Assembly (NCBI RefSeq): GCF_029784135.1
Contig: NC_073745.1
Span: 50,150,285 to 50,214,284 of the forward strand
Source: Toxorhynchites rutilus septentrionalis
Taxonomy: Eukaryota > Arthropoda > Insecta > Diptera > Culicidae
Direction of reading: 5' to 3'
DNA length: 64,000 nt
This document shows positions 1 through 11,942 of this stretch, in pieces (position 1 is the first letter of the stretch; each line of letters begins with the position of its first letter). Under the pieces are notes generated by a model, which ran no database searches, was not told the origin of the DNA, and worked only from the letters and a program-made list of their open reading frames with translations. Both the position numbers and the translations under genes were made by a program.

Positions 1-104
1 GAAATGGGGATATAAAGACGAATTCAGAATTATGGTAAACTATCTTTTTATAGGATTTATTATAGATTTTATCGAGTATTTATGAATGTAACAGATCACT
101 ATCA

Positions 105-384
105 TGTTCTAAGTAGACACTTTAAGATATTGGGTTCGATTCTCAATCTATCAACGATCTTCCCAGGATGAGAAAACTTTGGGCCTGAAGTTGGGATTAT
201 GATAATGTCGATACGGATAGGACCATTTTTTGACTATTTATAATATTCAGAGTCAGTTCGTTTTGATTTTTGTTTTATGATAATGATATCTTAATTTGGT
301 TAAACACAAATATTATCTATTAGATAAATCAGCCTGCTCAAACCTTTGTAGGGGTATGAGGTAGGTCACCATCATCATCATTCA
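105..384 (+). mobile_element. tRNA-derived SINE with (ATC)n tail (Feilai-like)
   Basis: Degenerate SINE. A box-B-like GGTTCGATTCTC lies near 132, followed by a body shared with the copies at 32.7 and 33.6-34.0 kb (the 'gggcctgaag' block, then 'ctcaaacctttgtagggg'). It ends in ACC(ATC)n at about 367-382. The triplet-repeat 3' tail fits the published description of Aedes Feilai SINEs, but the name is from recall and was not checked. The left boundary is uncertain. Confidence 0.6.
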
Positions 385-391
385 TTCGCCG

Positions 392-578
392 TTTTAACGT
401 AGTATTACTTGCGTCATTTTTATTAGTACTCAGTTGAGATTTCTATGCCAAATAACACGCCTTGAATGCATTCTGAGTGGCAAAACTCTAGAATACGCGT
501 GGCCACAGTGCAAGTCGGTGGAAATTTCTTTGACGAAAAATTCCCCCGACCAGAACGGGAACCCGAACCCGCAAAAAT
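392..578 (-). mobile_element. tRNA-derived SINE, family A, reverse copy
   Basis: Reverse complement of the SINE at 38589-38863. It shares the block around 'aataacacgccttgaatgca' and the 'aatttctttgacgaaaaattc' junction next to the tRNA-like head, of which only the box-B side (GGGTTCCCGTTCT in reverse) remains. Its 3' end abuts the tail of the preceding SINE, so the two lie tail to tail. Confidence 0.7.
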
Positions 579-582
579 TAAA

Positions 583-1980
583 TTTTATATATATATCTTA
601 CAGTTTTTGAATTATTGAGATTTCAATTATACAAGTTTGTTCAAATGATCAATGTCTTTACACCCACAATGTTTCAATGCAATCTGAGATGATGCTGTCA
701 ATGGCCAGTCCAATGACGTGGAATTCGTCGTAAGGAGGATTAAGATTTGTTGATTTAGTTCCGTTATCATCGTATCATGGAAGCGCGTCCAGCTAGATCT
801 GACCAAAGTGCCACTGGATCATCATGGGACTTGATGAAAAGGAATTTGTTGTTTGAGACATTCCGTTTTGTGATTTCAAAACTATTAAGTTATTGAAAAC
901 ACACTCGGAATTTATAATCTTCTTATGAATCAATAGCTATTATCATCTCAACTAAAGAAGATCAAACAATTGTAAAAACGTTCCAATGTTGACAACTGGA
1001 GAAGCTGCAAGCCATAGCCATAGCTAAAACTTCGAATTAGGAAAAAATCGAAAACATTTTAGCCGTAACAGAGCCGAATTTTATTCGTGTACATGTCACA
1101 TGTTTATCATATCTATCAATAGCACATTACAGAGTGGCCATTTTTCGGCGTAAGAGTATTCCTTCTGTTCTTCCATTATCCAGTTAGACCGGACAGCGGA
1201 GACAGTTGATATGATCATTGTTGTGTTATTAATAGAACAGCAGCCCGATGTTTCTTGCAGAGCAAAGCAGTTGTATGGATGAAACGATCGTCATTCGACC
1301 GTGGATCGATCTCCATCGCTGATGATTGTTGCGTGGACGTAGTTATTCTGCAACAACACAAGAATGGTCAATGAGGGTCCTGAGAAAATCCTTATGTTAT
1401 CTAAAACATAAAACGTGCAACTCAAACCATTGTAGGAACATGAGATGTAACCATCATCATCAACAACTTACGTTAAAACTAAAGAGTAACGAAGCTTCTA
1501 TGTTTTCTACATTTCTGTTCATTTAACCTATATGTGCATTCTATATTGATAATACAAATCATCTTACCAAAAGTGATGCGAATTTCAATTAAACATTGTA
1601 GATTCCTGTAATTGTCCCTAGCCAGATGCGGCTCTGATGCTCTCAGTTTATGGTTCACCTCATTCTTCAACATTGCAAATCATGGCAGACGACAGTTCTG
1701 GAAAACAGTGCCAGGTATATTCCCAACCGGTGGTCTCTAGTCCTCGGCCTTTTCTATGAGATAAAATCCACTACCTATACGCATGTGTGAGTTTGTGGAT
1801 GCTGCAGGTAGACATAGAGTGAAAAGGATGAACACTGATCCCTATTGTAAGAGGGACGCAAAAAGGAAAGAGTCAGCCAATAGAGCCTGTTACCTGTTGT
1901 TCGTGATCTATTCAACGTAACGAGTGATCGTGTAGAAAACGGGAGAGCCATTTTCGTTTGTCGGTTCGAAGAATAAGGAT
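583..1980. other. Upstream intergenic DNA, no gene seen
   Basis: AT-rich sequence with no ORF longer than about 66 codons and no homology I recognise. Positions 655-735 resemble the right end of the palindromic MITE at 59243-60767 ('acaatgtttcaatgcaatc' then 'gaattcgtcg'), so part is old transposon. An ACC(ATC)n run at 1449-1462 preceded by 'ctcaaaccattgtagg' is a decayed SINE tail like that at 367-382. The promoter of the gene starting at 2097 presumably lies at the right edge; I see no clear TATA box there. Confidence 0.5.
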
Positions 1981-2096
1981 GCTCGCATTTATCTGCCCCG
2001 TGTGATCATTATCAATTGGTGTCCGGTTAGCAGTGAGTTGTGTACAAATCGTGATTTTTTTTTACTGAAGAGACATAGACTGTGCCATTCATATCG

Positions 2097-2172
2097 ATGG
2101 CATCCGTTTGTTGGTTGCTCTTGGCGGCGATGCTCGGCAATGGCTGCGGGTACACAATTGTACAGCGATCAG
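2097..2172 (+). CDS. Secreted acidic protein gene, exon 1 (signal peptide)
   Basis: The ATG at 2097 opens 25 codons plus one base, reading MASVCWLLLAAMLGNGCGYT and then IVQRS. A short N-region, a hydrophobic WLLLAAML core and small residues near position 18 make a typical eukaryotic signal peptide. The exon ends at a strong donor (G|GTAAGTG at 2173), leaving phase 1. The next acceptor in that phase that opens a long frame is at 8659, where the split codon becomes GAG (Glu). Frame continuity plus the need of the large exon for a start codon are the arguments for joining them. The intron would be 6.5 kb and could hide a further small exon. The transcription start is not resolved. Confidence 0.7.
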
Positions 2173-2633
2173 GTAAGTGTCCGTTACTTCGTAATTGAAT
2201 TAAAATAGAAACACATGTGATTATCGTGAACTGCTAAACAAGGCAGTCAAGTATATTGGCTAAGCTGAGCTCCAATTGTTTCTTGAGATCAAACCAAAGT
2301 AGCGTTAGCCATACTCTTTGATTATCAAATCTCAAAAATTATTATATATTGTTCATATAACACTGAGTGAGAAATTCATCTATCATAATACGTAAATCAT
2401 GAAAGTGAGTTCGAATTAATATAAATCACATGCCACTATCGTGAGGATTTATTTGCTTTATTGGCCCTTGCTGTAAAAAATTACCATTCAATCACCGATA
2501 TTTTCAAAAAGTCCTCTGATACATGTACATTTCATTGTGAATTACACACATTTTTGAAATTGGAAGAATACAAACAAATAGACTGCAACAAGTTTCAGTT
2601 CAAGGCGCATAATAACATTCTGCCAAACATGGG

Positions 2634-3244
2634 TAGGGTTACCATCTGTCCTGATTCAGCACGACATGTCCTGATTTTGAGATCTGTTTGGGGCATCCGA
2701 TTTATTTTTCACAATCTAGCCTTTGTCCTGATTTTCATGAGAATTGAAACAATGAAACATTACAGGTAGATCTGATTAGGGAAAGCATATTCAAATATCA
2801 AAACATTAGAGGCGAATGAACTGAAAGGTTTAAACCCTCTTAAAGTCAAAAAGAAGAAGAAGAAGAATACCAAAACATTGCCAGAATATTCGATTGGCAT
2901 TCGCTTCCAAATCCATGCTGAACTATGTGGTGAAGAAATCCAGCTACTCAGAAAATTTGGGTTGCAGAAGGAGCTCTTGCGTTTCATATCCGTGGCTTGT
3001 GCTTCGGTACTATTGCATTTGATGTTTGATAACTCTGAAACCGCAAAAAAAAATCCTGTGCTCGTAAAAAAAACAGAAGCAATCTTCTCCGGAGCATGTT
3101 CACCACATGGATCGTCCAAGAAATATGTTGAATAAATAAATTTCACGTGTTTTTTTTTATATCTCAAAAAATTACAATGGTTTGCTCATAATCGTAACTG
3201 TGATAGGTGTCCTGATTTTCGACTGCGACCATATGGTATCCCTA
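2634..3244. mobile_element. hAT-type MITE with 8-bp target duplication
   Basis: The 611-bp element starts TAGGGTTACC and ends GGTATCCCTA, giving imperfect terminal inverted repeats. It is flanked on both sides by the same 8 bp, AACATGGG (2626-2633 and 3245-3252). An 8-bp duplication with TAGGG-type ends is characteristic of hAT elements. No hAT transposase domain is visible, so it is probably non-autonomous. A retroposon 3' end (about 2789-2868) has inserted into it. Confidence 0.85.
2789..2868 (+). repeat. Retroposon 3' end, 'GAGGCGAATGAACT' family
   Basis: This block reads TAGAGGCGAATGAACTGAAA and then a TTTAAA-CCTCT segment, ending in an (AAG)n run. The same 3' block recurs at 13520, 13728, 20493, 20745 and, reversed, near 26575 and 26815, each time followed by a different microsatellite. 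That pattern is typical of a short retroposon whose tail differs between insertions. Here it lies inside the hAT MITE. Confidence 0.6.
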
Positions 3245-3432
3245 AACATGGGAGGTTTTGTAATAGAGGCACAGAACTAAGAATTGAATTGAAACACAGA
3301 TAAATGGTTTTATTTACCGTGAATTTGTTATGATTTAAAACATAATTCATTGCTATTTTTATTTGAATAGAACTACCGGCATATGTCTACTTCGGATGAC
3401 TCGAAGGAAGTCCACCTTTCTTCTTTCTTCTT

Positions 3433-5040
3433 TAAATGAAACACAATTTTTTGCATAACTCGAAAACTATCAAGCAAATGGAGCCAAATTGGGCTCCTTC
3501 GTCCCGTCCCGCCCAAAATTTATTTTTCGTTATCACATTCACGTTTTCGTACTCAGCGCGTGTTCATGAGTCCAATCGCAGAACTTTTCATTGATTGATC
3601 TTCTAATCAACCCCGTTGAAATTTACCTTTTACTATAAAATTCCTAGCACTTCTATCAAAACTCATCTTTATAATATCAGATTATTTTAAGACACAATTC
3701 TCGTTCAAGATTTTTCAACCAGTTGCAGTTAATATACACTGGCAAAAAAATTAGCGGAACAGAGTGCGAAGTCGGAAATTTTAAGTGATTTTTGACATGC
3801 CGTGACTTCGTTAAAAATCAACGCATATCGATGCGATGCGCATCATTTTGAAGCTACAACTTTATATACTTTATATATTTTACGTACATATTTTTTATCT
3901 GGGCGTGTGTAAGTGTAGTGGGCTACAATATCGGGAGGAAATGAAAAATCGATTTTTCTTTGTTTTTTCAAGAATATTCTGGACTAACACAATTTTTTGC
4001 TAACCAACTCAATAGCAAATCCAATTAACCTTATCAACCAGCTTTCATTTGGTTCCTAGAACGTTCCTGTAGAACCTTCCCACACAGAGATGTTTCAGTT
4101 TGAATGAAAAATTACCCCTTCGTCTTTGATAATGAATGAGTCAATAAACAACCATCGCACCGCAAACCGAAAGGCAGTTTTGAAAACTCTAATAAATTCT
4201 GTACATGAATAATTTATTACTTTGACGATAAAAAAATTATTTAAATTTTTTGCATCGATTTAAAAAATATGCCAAAAACAGGATTTTTAGAGTGCTTTTC
4301 AAAATTTACTGTAATTCTGCAAATAAGTTCTAATGTTTCCAGGCAAATTTTTAGTCTAGTGTATTCCCTAAACATCTGTGAACGTTTCATATTGATACGT
4401 TAAGCCGTTTAGGTTTTTTCTAGAAGATTTTTCAAAGTTTGGAGTAAATTAGAGGAGCATTTCATCGCAAATCGTATCAGAAGTACAAAATCCTACGCGA
4501 CTCTCAGAATGAACGATTCGTAACTTTCGTCTTTATGAGTTTGTGGGAAAAGAGTGCGTGTATGTGTGGAAATACGTATGAATATGAGTTAGTATCATCA
4601 CTCCTTACAATATTTGTACCTACAAAAAACAAAACATTTGTACCTAAAAAAAGAAATCGATTGTTCATTTCCTCCCGATATTGTTGCCCACTACACTTAC
4701 ACACCAAGATAAAAATATGTACGTAAAATATTCTAATACTTGAAAGTTGTAGCTTCAAAATGATGCATATCGCATCGATATGCGTTGATTTTTCACGAAG
4801 TTACAGCATGTCAGAAATCACTTAAAATTTCCGACTTCGCACTTTGTTCCACTAATTTTTTTGTCGAGTGTATTCCTCCGTTACACGGAATAAATGTTTG
4901 ATACTGAAAATATGATAGAATAAAGACAGCCCCCTTCCCTCTTCTCGTTCCGCGCACCCTTAAATCTTCACAGGCCGAATTTGGCTCCATTTGATTGATT
5001 AGTTTTCGAGTTATGCAGAAATTTGTCTTTCATTTGTATG
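3433..5040. repeat. Outer palindrome surrounding a Tc1-type MITE
   Basis: Positions 3450-3500 ('tttgcataactcgaaaacta', then 'caaatggagccaaatt') reappear in reverse complement at about 4975-5035. The arms are interrupted by the MITE at 3737-4870, so an older palindromic repeat was split by a younger insertion. The outer boundaries are approximate. Confidence 0.6.
3737..4870. mobile_element. Tc1-type palindromic MITE, TA target site
   Basis: The left end is CACTGGCAAAAAAATTAG and the right end, in reverse complement, is CACTCGACAAAAAAATTAG, each flanked by TA. The inverted repeats extend about 240 bp (roughly 3737-3990 and 4640-4870) and include the 'gatatcggaggaaatg'-like and 'gcatatcg' blocks in mirrored order. 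TA duplication and CACT ends fit Tc1/mariner superfamily elements. No transposase reading frame is visible in the 650-bp centre. Confidence 0.8.
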
Positions 5041-8000
5041 ACAGCTCCCCTTAGAGAGGAGGGGTGGAGTATTTAACCACCATAGAATCATTTATTGTAC
5101 CCTAAAACCTCCATATACTTAATTTAGTTTCGTTTGTTTGAATAATTCTCGAGTAATGCAGAAATTTGTGTATTGGCCTTCGGATTGGCCTTTTTTAAAT
5201 CTAAAATCTTCCAGTCTACTGTAGACCAAGATGTGTGGAATAAAGGTGTGACCGTGTCGTCAATAAGTGCGCGAGGGGAAACGGTATAAATATACAGAGG
5301 ACTGTGGAAAGGGATTTGACTGCAAAAAGAGATGTCTAAATTTTTCGTTTATTCGATTCATTCGAATAATTGTCTTTCAGTATTCGATAAATCGACCGAA
5401 TATTTATTTCTTGTAATCAAAAAGAACAGACATTCATGATAAAAAATATGTCATAATTTTAAAAGTTACATTAAACATAATTTTGTAATAAACATGGTGC
5501 AGAATAATGGTTTTTGAATGAAACGGTATTTCCAGTATATTGATAAATTTGCCATTTCATGATTTTTTGAGGACAATTGAATGAAGAGCACACCATGAGA
5601 ATGATGCACAATGTTTTTATTACACCAACATAATTTTTTTTCTATTCAAAATTAACTATTCTTCGAATGTTGTTGAAATAACTGATTTGTTTGAATATTT
5701 CTACTTGGTCCCTATAGCTACTTGTTCAAAAGAAGTATATTTATAGAACCATTGACCACTAGTATAGTATATTTTCCATGGCACTCTGAATTGGAATACT
5801 ATTTTAGAACGAGAGCTGAGGCTACCTTCTTCAAGTCTTCATTTTACTCCTGCAGGCCCTGAATTCCACCACCAGGCAATCATTTTTATGCTTCAATCGT
5901 AAATGGTTCAGCATATTCGATGGATTTTGACGAAACACCATGACGGTTAACACTTCTTTACTCGCGCATAGGTCTGAGAGACCGAGAAATCAATAATTCG
6001 TTCATTTCTCAGAAAATATCAACACTACGACATTGCGATTTTCTCTAGTTTCGTCATTCGTTGTTCGTCATCGTTTAGCGTATCGTATGAGTTGGTACGA
6101 AGGGGACGTGTATCACTTTTTCATCACTTTCGGTCTGAGACACCAACACGAGTACAGGAGTAACTTTTTTGCTATTTTAGAATATTGTTCAATGAAATGT
6201 ATAAATTAATGTCAGTGGGGTGGAATACTTATTAAATAAAATGCATAAAATCATTTTCGGACTATTATTATTTGATTTTAGTCCTTTTTGTCACCGGATT
6301 GAACAGATTCATACATTATTTGTCGTTAGATTCATACGTGCAAAAGTAATGTACAAATGTTTGACATTCGTATAGTTGTTCACTAAATACAATAGCCACA
6401 CATATACACACTTGTGAAAGAATTACACTTGCGAAAGAATTGTAAACTGTAAACTATAAATTAATCGGTAGCTTATGGTTATTTTTACAGTTACAGCTTC
6501 GGGCTTCGGGAACAATATCGACAAAAAAACAAGTCGCAGGAAGTTTCTAGAAATCCTCTATTAACTATCTAGAAGGTACATTATTCTCATCAAAAAAGAC
6601 CCTAAAAACACGCTACAAGAAATTTTGCACTGAATTTTTAGAAAAAATGGTTCCCTTTTTCATTAATCGCGATTACTTTGATAATTATTCGATGTATTCA
6701 TATTTTGATTTTTCATTATTCGATACAAAACTCCTCGAATAAAATTACAGATATTCGATTATTTGCATCTATCGAACGATTAACCGACGTCTCTAACTGC
6801 AAAACGCGGGAAAATCATCTCCATCAGCCGATACCGAGAGTCGATTTATTCTCTCGAGCTGAAACATATAATAAGATAGAGTATATTGCAAACCTAACTT
6901 TAATCGTAAAAGACTTACCTTTCAACTTTTGAATGCTCTTATTGCCACCAAAACAATTCCACACACAAGAAGCAAAAAATATTGCAGATTGTTTACATAC
7001 AAAATCCAAGATGGCTGAAAGGCCTTTCTCATAAGTCGCGCTACCGTATTGTATCTATCGTGCTGTAGACCTTCCAAAAGGCCTGGAACTGAAATCCTTC
7101 TGTCAAATGAATGTTGATCTATCATCGATGCGCTTGAGGGTTTGCGGTACCCATATTCAGGTATCAATCACGTTTATTTTACGAAAATTACCATCCGTTT
7201 TGAATTAGAGCTCGCTGAACTATTTGTGTTTTTCCAACGTCGCTTCGGCAGTAAAGTAGTCACATCTTTGAATACTATACATGACCAATTACTGACTGGT
7301 ATGGATAATCAATTCTAGATGTGTACATTTATTCATTGATCACATTTATTGTGATCACACAACCGATCATTATTCTATCACACTATAAATTTAGCACAAT
7401 CCACTTCAAATTAGGTACATCTCTTCCAGCATTGAGCCATCCTCTGAATATTAGGTGTACAGGTTTGACTTTACGGATTTTATCTTTGATAAATTCGAAA
7501 CACAAAACTTACGCCTACTTCATTCAAAGTATACTCTAACGGAAGCCAAAACCTTGGCTTATCTTCTTTGCAATATAAAAATTCCACGATGATAGAAGTT
7601 CAGTTGTTCTGAAACGAGTCAGTTATCAAGCCAATCTTCGATTTTTCATGAGATCGAAACCATTCTTCAAAAAGTGTACGACGTCATTCATCGGAACAAA
7701 TTGTAATCTGAGAGAGCAATCTCTGGCAAATATGTTGGGTGAGATAGAACTTCCCAATCTACTCATTCTTTTTATTTTATTTTAATCCTTGACAGATCCA
7801 TGAACATGTGGTCTCGCGTTGCCATGCTATAAAATTGGCTTCTTGTATTCTCCAATTCTGCATGGTTTTCCTTCAGAGCTCTGTTCAAATGTATTAATTG
7901 TAGTCGGTTCTGTTCAACAGTGATCGTTTCAGAAGATAAGTGCTTCTAAATGTGTGCCTTGAATTCGGCGGCCTTCAGTGTTCTTTTTTATCCAAATAAG

Positions 8001-8658
8001 ACTCATTGTTTCTGAATCGCTCAAACTACTTTTCACACATGCTTACCAATGGAACATATTTTTCGTAAGCTTTAAAAACGTTAACGTTGACTATCATAAT
8101 GCAACAAAACATCCCGCAAATGGGGTTCTCCAGTACAAAATTATTTAATTTTTTTTTTGCAATAAAAATATGGTTTGTTTACACCTTAATCAAATTAACT
8201 ATATTACGTTCTGGTGCAGAAGTACACGACAGCTTTAAAAAAATTTCAACGCCACATATTATGGATCCATAAAGTCATATTCAGGGGATGAGTAGTCATC
8301 TGGAGGCTTACAGTAAGGATTAATTATATCCCATAACTGAATTTTTGCCATACACCCGTGTTTCCGCTAAATCCGAGATAACACTCGTCGGAAACACTCC
8401 TAACACACACATATTTATTTGTAGATGTTGTAGATCGAATTCACATCTACTTGCAATCCACTGGATACGGCAACGCGAGACTCTTTAATATGCGAAACGC
8501 AACAGAATGAAAGTTTTCAGAATTTTAAAAGCTTTTTAGAAGCCTTTAGGACTTCTACTAAATAAACTAAATACACAATAAAATCTCATAAATTGATCAA
8601 GTCATTTTGAAACTCAGCTACAACGGATTGTTCACTGTTTAATTTTTCTTCCATTTAG

Positions 8659-10260
8659 AGCACCTTGATCAGCTCCAACAAAACTACCTCCGGTTCCAAA
8701 ACCGACAAAATCTAGTCCAACCGGCGTTGGATTCATGGGACCAACCACCAGCACCGCTCCTCTCCAAAGAAAACTCCCAACGTTTGCTCGAACTGTACTA
8801 CCTCATACAAGCTGTCGAAACCTACCGTCGGCCCCATGTCGCCCACCAGAATCATCTGGACAAATTCATCCAGGAGCTGCAGGATGACGTCTTCCAAACA
8901 CAACTGCGAATGCTCCTGCGCGACGTCGATGGCTTCGAAGAGGTATCCACGCTGGGCATATATAACGACGGTCAATCGATGCTGGAGCTGCTGCAAAAGG
9001 AATACTACGTGAACGACTACCGCCTGTTGATTCCGGTGATCCAGCGCGTACTGAATGCGATCGATTTGGGCGAGATTGGAAGTGGGCTCGAAATCCGTGA
9101 CAAGCTGTCTGTGCTTAAATATGACATAAGAGAATTGTCGGTCGATTTGGTTGAGAAGGAAGAGGAACTCTATCGAAATTTGGTGGGACCAAAGGTGGCC
9201 GGGCGGGATAGTTGGACGCTCGAGGATTTGCTTGCGGGTATCTTCCAGAAGCAAGAGGGAGACACAATAGCCGACTTCAATGACAAATACGACATTGTGG
9301 ACGAGGATGAGAAACCACTTGACTCGGGTAGAGTCGAAGAATTCTGGGTGATTCTTGAAGATCCTGAACAGGATGAGTTCAAAACGGAGACGGATGATGG
9401 TGCCAGTGTTGTTCAGGAGACCTCGCAGGCGTCAAATGAAAAGCAGGAGTCGATTGAAGGCTCAATCACATCTGGCAGTAACAAAAATGACTCCTCTCTC
9501 GAACCGACATTGGTGCCAGTTTCATCACAATTGCCTGAAATATTCCCATCGCTCGAAGGGAACGAATCTCAAGATATTGAGGAACCAGAATTAGATTATT
9601 TCCAGAAACACTATGGAGTCTCAACAACAACGCTACAAGAAGCCAGCCCTAAACCAGCAACCCAGGATCGTTCCGATAGTATCTTGATAGAGAATGATGT
9701 TGACGAAGAACCGGCGACGCTGGATTATGTGATAACAGAGAATGTCATGCCCGAAGTGTTTCCAGCGTCTGCTGAAACTATTGTGGAGTCAGTAGTGAAT
9801 ATTTCAACAAAGTTCAATGAATCTGTTGATCCAATGCCGACGGATTATGATACAGATGAGGAATCTACGGAACAAATCCTGGATTCAAATCTGCCCAAAG
9901 AAGCGTTGCTGTCGTTACAAGAATCAGACGCCACCGACAGCGGGGACTCTGTGGTTGACTACAATGACCCACACTTTGTTTTTGAATCGGAAAAGCTTCC
10001 CCAACCGATCGACGTTAGCAATCCCGCTGATCTTGTCGAACCTCAACAACATCTAGCGGAGGGAGATCAGGTGAAACGACCAGAGTCGCTTCCCGCTTTG
10101 CAAACCGTACCACTTTGGCTGCTGGAAAACAGTTCAGTGGTGGACGAGGAAGCTGCGCTCCGAGAACTGGAAGAAAATGAAACATTCACTGAGACACAAG
10201 CCAGCGCAGTTCCTTCCGAGCCGGAATCCAGACAGGAAGAACCTTCATCGATTATATTAG
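8659..10260 (+). CDS. Secreted acidic protein gene, exon 2 (common exon)
   Basis: An open frame runs from the acceptor at 8658/8659 (two bases, then HLDQLQQNYLRFQNRQN) to the donor TTAG|GTAAGT at 10260/10261; codons start at positions divisible by three. The first ~180 residues are helical and polar (LLELYYLIQAVETYRRP, then LLRDVDGFEEVSTLGIYN). The rest is an acidic, Ser/Thr/Pro-rich low-complexity stretch with several N-glycosylation motifs (NISTKFNES, NETF, NSSV). No catalytic motif and no family I recognise. The exon ends in phase 1, and two downstream acceptors accept it in frame. A start inside this exon would lack a signal peptide, so joining to 2097-2172 is preferred. Confidence 0.8.
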
Positions 10261-10329
10261 GTAAGTTTAGTATATTTCTTAGGTTGTATGATCAATGAAC
10301 TTTAATTGTTCCTATTTTCCCTTCAACAG

Positions 10330-11366
10330 AAGTAGACCCCAATGTGTTGCGCTACATGAAGACTGAGTTGATGAAGATATTGAACCAGCTGGTGGAAACA
10401 CAAGGCTTCCAAGAACTGAGGCAAAACATCACCGATGAGGACATAGGCCAGCTAGTTGATCAGATGGACCAGGATGAGATGATGAAACTGGTCGGTGGAG
10501 ACGATATTAACCGCGCGGAATTGATAAACATCCTGCAGAACCTGGTTGTGGACAAGGAACTGAAGGACACTGATAAGATTGTAACTGCATTGGAGCTGAT
10601 GAAAAATGGTGAGGGCGCAGGTGATGGTTACTTTGAAACCAATTATGGTGTTGGAAAGGGTCATGAAGAAGATGATAAGGGAAGATCTTTGGATGAGTAT
10701 GATATGGAAGAAGCCTCTTTAGACGTTGAGAACGAGACGAATGAAGTCGTTGAGGAAGAGAACAGTGAGGATGAAGGTGAACCAGAAGAAGACGTTGATT
10801 TGGAAACAATCGATCAGGATACAACAGTGATAACCGAAAACCTTTATGACGAACTTGAGGAAGACAACCAGAATAATGACGAGTTGAATACCACGGAACA
10901 GTTGCCAGAGCAAGAATTGCCCGAATGGGTTGACGCGGATGATTTCGCTGACATAAATTCGAAGATACTCCAAGATAGTGAAGTTTTTGGTACAGTGAAA
11001 AAAAAGAATGACACAGAATCTTCGGGCGATTTTGAACCCAAAGTTGTACATGTGTTTCCCTATGAGCTTTATAATGCAACGGTCATTTCACATAAAAAGC
11101 CGCTAAATTCTGTGGGTCAATTCAATAATTCACCGTCAAAAATTTTCCCTTCAAACATCGGTAAAATGGGAAATAATTCTGAAAATCGCACTCTCAGTAA
11201 CGACATCTCAAAAACAACACCGGAAGACAGCGACCAACCGAAGCGTCAATTCATCCAGCCCTTTCCTGCCACAATCCCCACTGAAACGAAACCTGTGGAA
11301 GTGGATCGAGTTGGGGATCAGGAAAATGTTTTAAGCGAGCGATCCAAATCTATACTGGCTGATTAG
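10330..11366 (+). CDS. Secreted acidic protein gene, terminal exon A
   Basis: A 69-bp intron (10261-10329, acceptor CCCTTCAACAG) joins this exon to exon 2, restoring a Glu codon (EVDPNVLRYMKTEL). The first ~75 residues form an amphipathic helical region (LMKILNQLVETQGFQELRQ, ITDEDIGQLVDQM). After that come a very acidic segment (NEVVEEENSEDEGEPEED) and a polar tail with further N-glycosylation sites, ending at TAG 11364-11366. With exons 1 and 2 the coding length is 2715 nt, giving 904 residues. A polyadenylation signal follows at 11449. The function is unknown; an extracellular or extracellular-matrix role is only inferred from the signal peptide and composition. Confidence 0.8.
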
Positions 11367-11448
11367 CAATCATTTTTCCAATGTTGTGATCATCTTTAAC
11401 AATAATAACAGAGACGAATTATTTTGTTTTATATTATAAACGACGATC

Positions 11449-11454
11449 AATAAA
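11449..11454 (+). terminator. Polyadenylation signal AATAAA after terminal exon A
   Basis: AATAAA lies 83 bases after the stop codon of terminal exon A and about 50 bases before the acceptor of terminal exon B. The placement suggests that exon A ends a transcript of its own, which supports alternative last exons rather than a three-exon chain. Confidence 0.65.
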
Positions 11455-11503
11455 AACGGAACAATTCCACATTAACCAATGCCTGTTTTCCTCACACTTC
11501 CAG

Positions 11504-11769
11504 ATCAATCCGAAAGTCTACCCAGCGGTTCTCACCCTCCGGACTATGTTGCCTTTGACACTCGACAACAGGAAATTCTCCAGCTAGTTCCTCACATCAT
11601 CCAGCAGCTTCGGCTCGGAAACATTTCCGAAACAGAGCAAGACACTCTTCGAGTGATCTTCGGGGATCTTTGGCCTCTGATCGTAGAACAAGCGACACGT
11701 GCAGAAGATCAGCATCGGATCGACGCTCAAATGAGCGACATTTTGGACAATTTAAATAACCTCATTTGA
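11504..11769 (+). CDS. Secreted acidic protein gene, alternative terminal exon B
   Basis: A pyrimidine-rich acceptor (TTTTCCTCACACTTCCAG, ending 11503) precedes an open frame to TGA at 11767-11769. Joined to the exon 2 donor at 10260 it keeps phase (split codon GAT, then QSESLPSGSHPP), giving a 1944-nt coding sequence and 647 residues. It encodes two predicted amphipathic helices (ILQLVPHIIQQLRLGNISET and DTLRVIFGDLWPLIVEQ) and a C-terminal DILDNLNNLI. An in-frame ATG at 11479 lies before the acceptor, so a short independent ORF of 96 codons is the alternative, but it has no signal peptide. No AATAAA follows before the next gene, so the 3' end is unresolved. Confidence 0.6.
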
Positions 11770-11942
11770 GAGGGCTCATTTTATGACGGTACCCTTACGT
11801 TTCCTCATCTACTTTTGTTCTGCACCTTTCTTGTTGTTTTTTCGATGGAATTTAGTGCAAAATTTTTACCTGATCGTCCTGTCCAAGCGAACTGTATCGC
11901 TCTGCAGCTCAGTTGTTTGCTACATTTGTAAGTGTTCGGTTC

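Larger units (their letters stand above)
2173..8658 (+). other. Intron 1 of the secreted acidic protein gene
   Basis: The donor is GTAAGTG at 2173 and the acceptor TTTCTTCCATTTAG ends at 8658, with a good pyrimidine tract. The intron holds a hAT-type MITE (2634-3244), a large palindrome (3433-5040) with a Tc1-type MITE in it, and AT-rich DNA from about 5050 to 8650 with no convincing gene. ORFs there are at most 84 codons and carry no recognisable domain. A weak inverted pair at about 5945-5990 and 6120-6165 looks like another old MITE. Confidence 0.6.

Noticed and set aside
2760..3167. 135-codon minus-strand ORF
   Set aside because: It lies within the hAT MITE, is partly translated from an (AAG)n tail, and has no domain.
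6922..7167. 81-codon minus-strand ORF in intron 1 with a hydrophobic end
   Set aside because: No domain, no splice or start context, AT-rich surroundings; most likely chance.
8733..9254. 173-codon minus-strand ORF
   Set aside because: Antisense shadow of exon 2 of the secreted acidic protein gene.
10507..11079. 190-codon minus-strand ORF
   Set aside because: Antisense shadow of terminal exon A, produced by its acidic codon usage.
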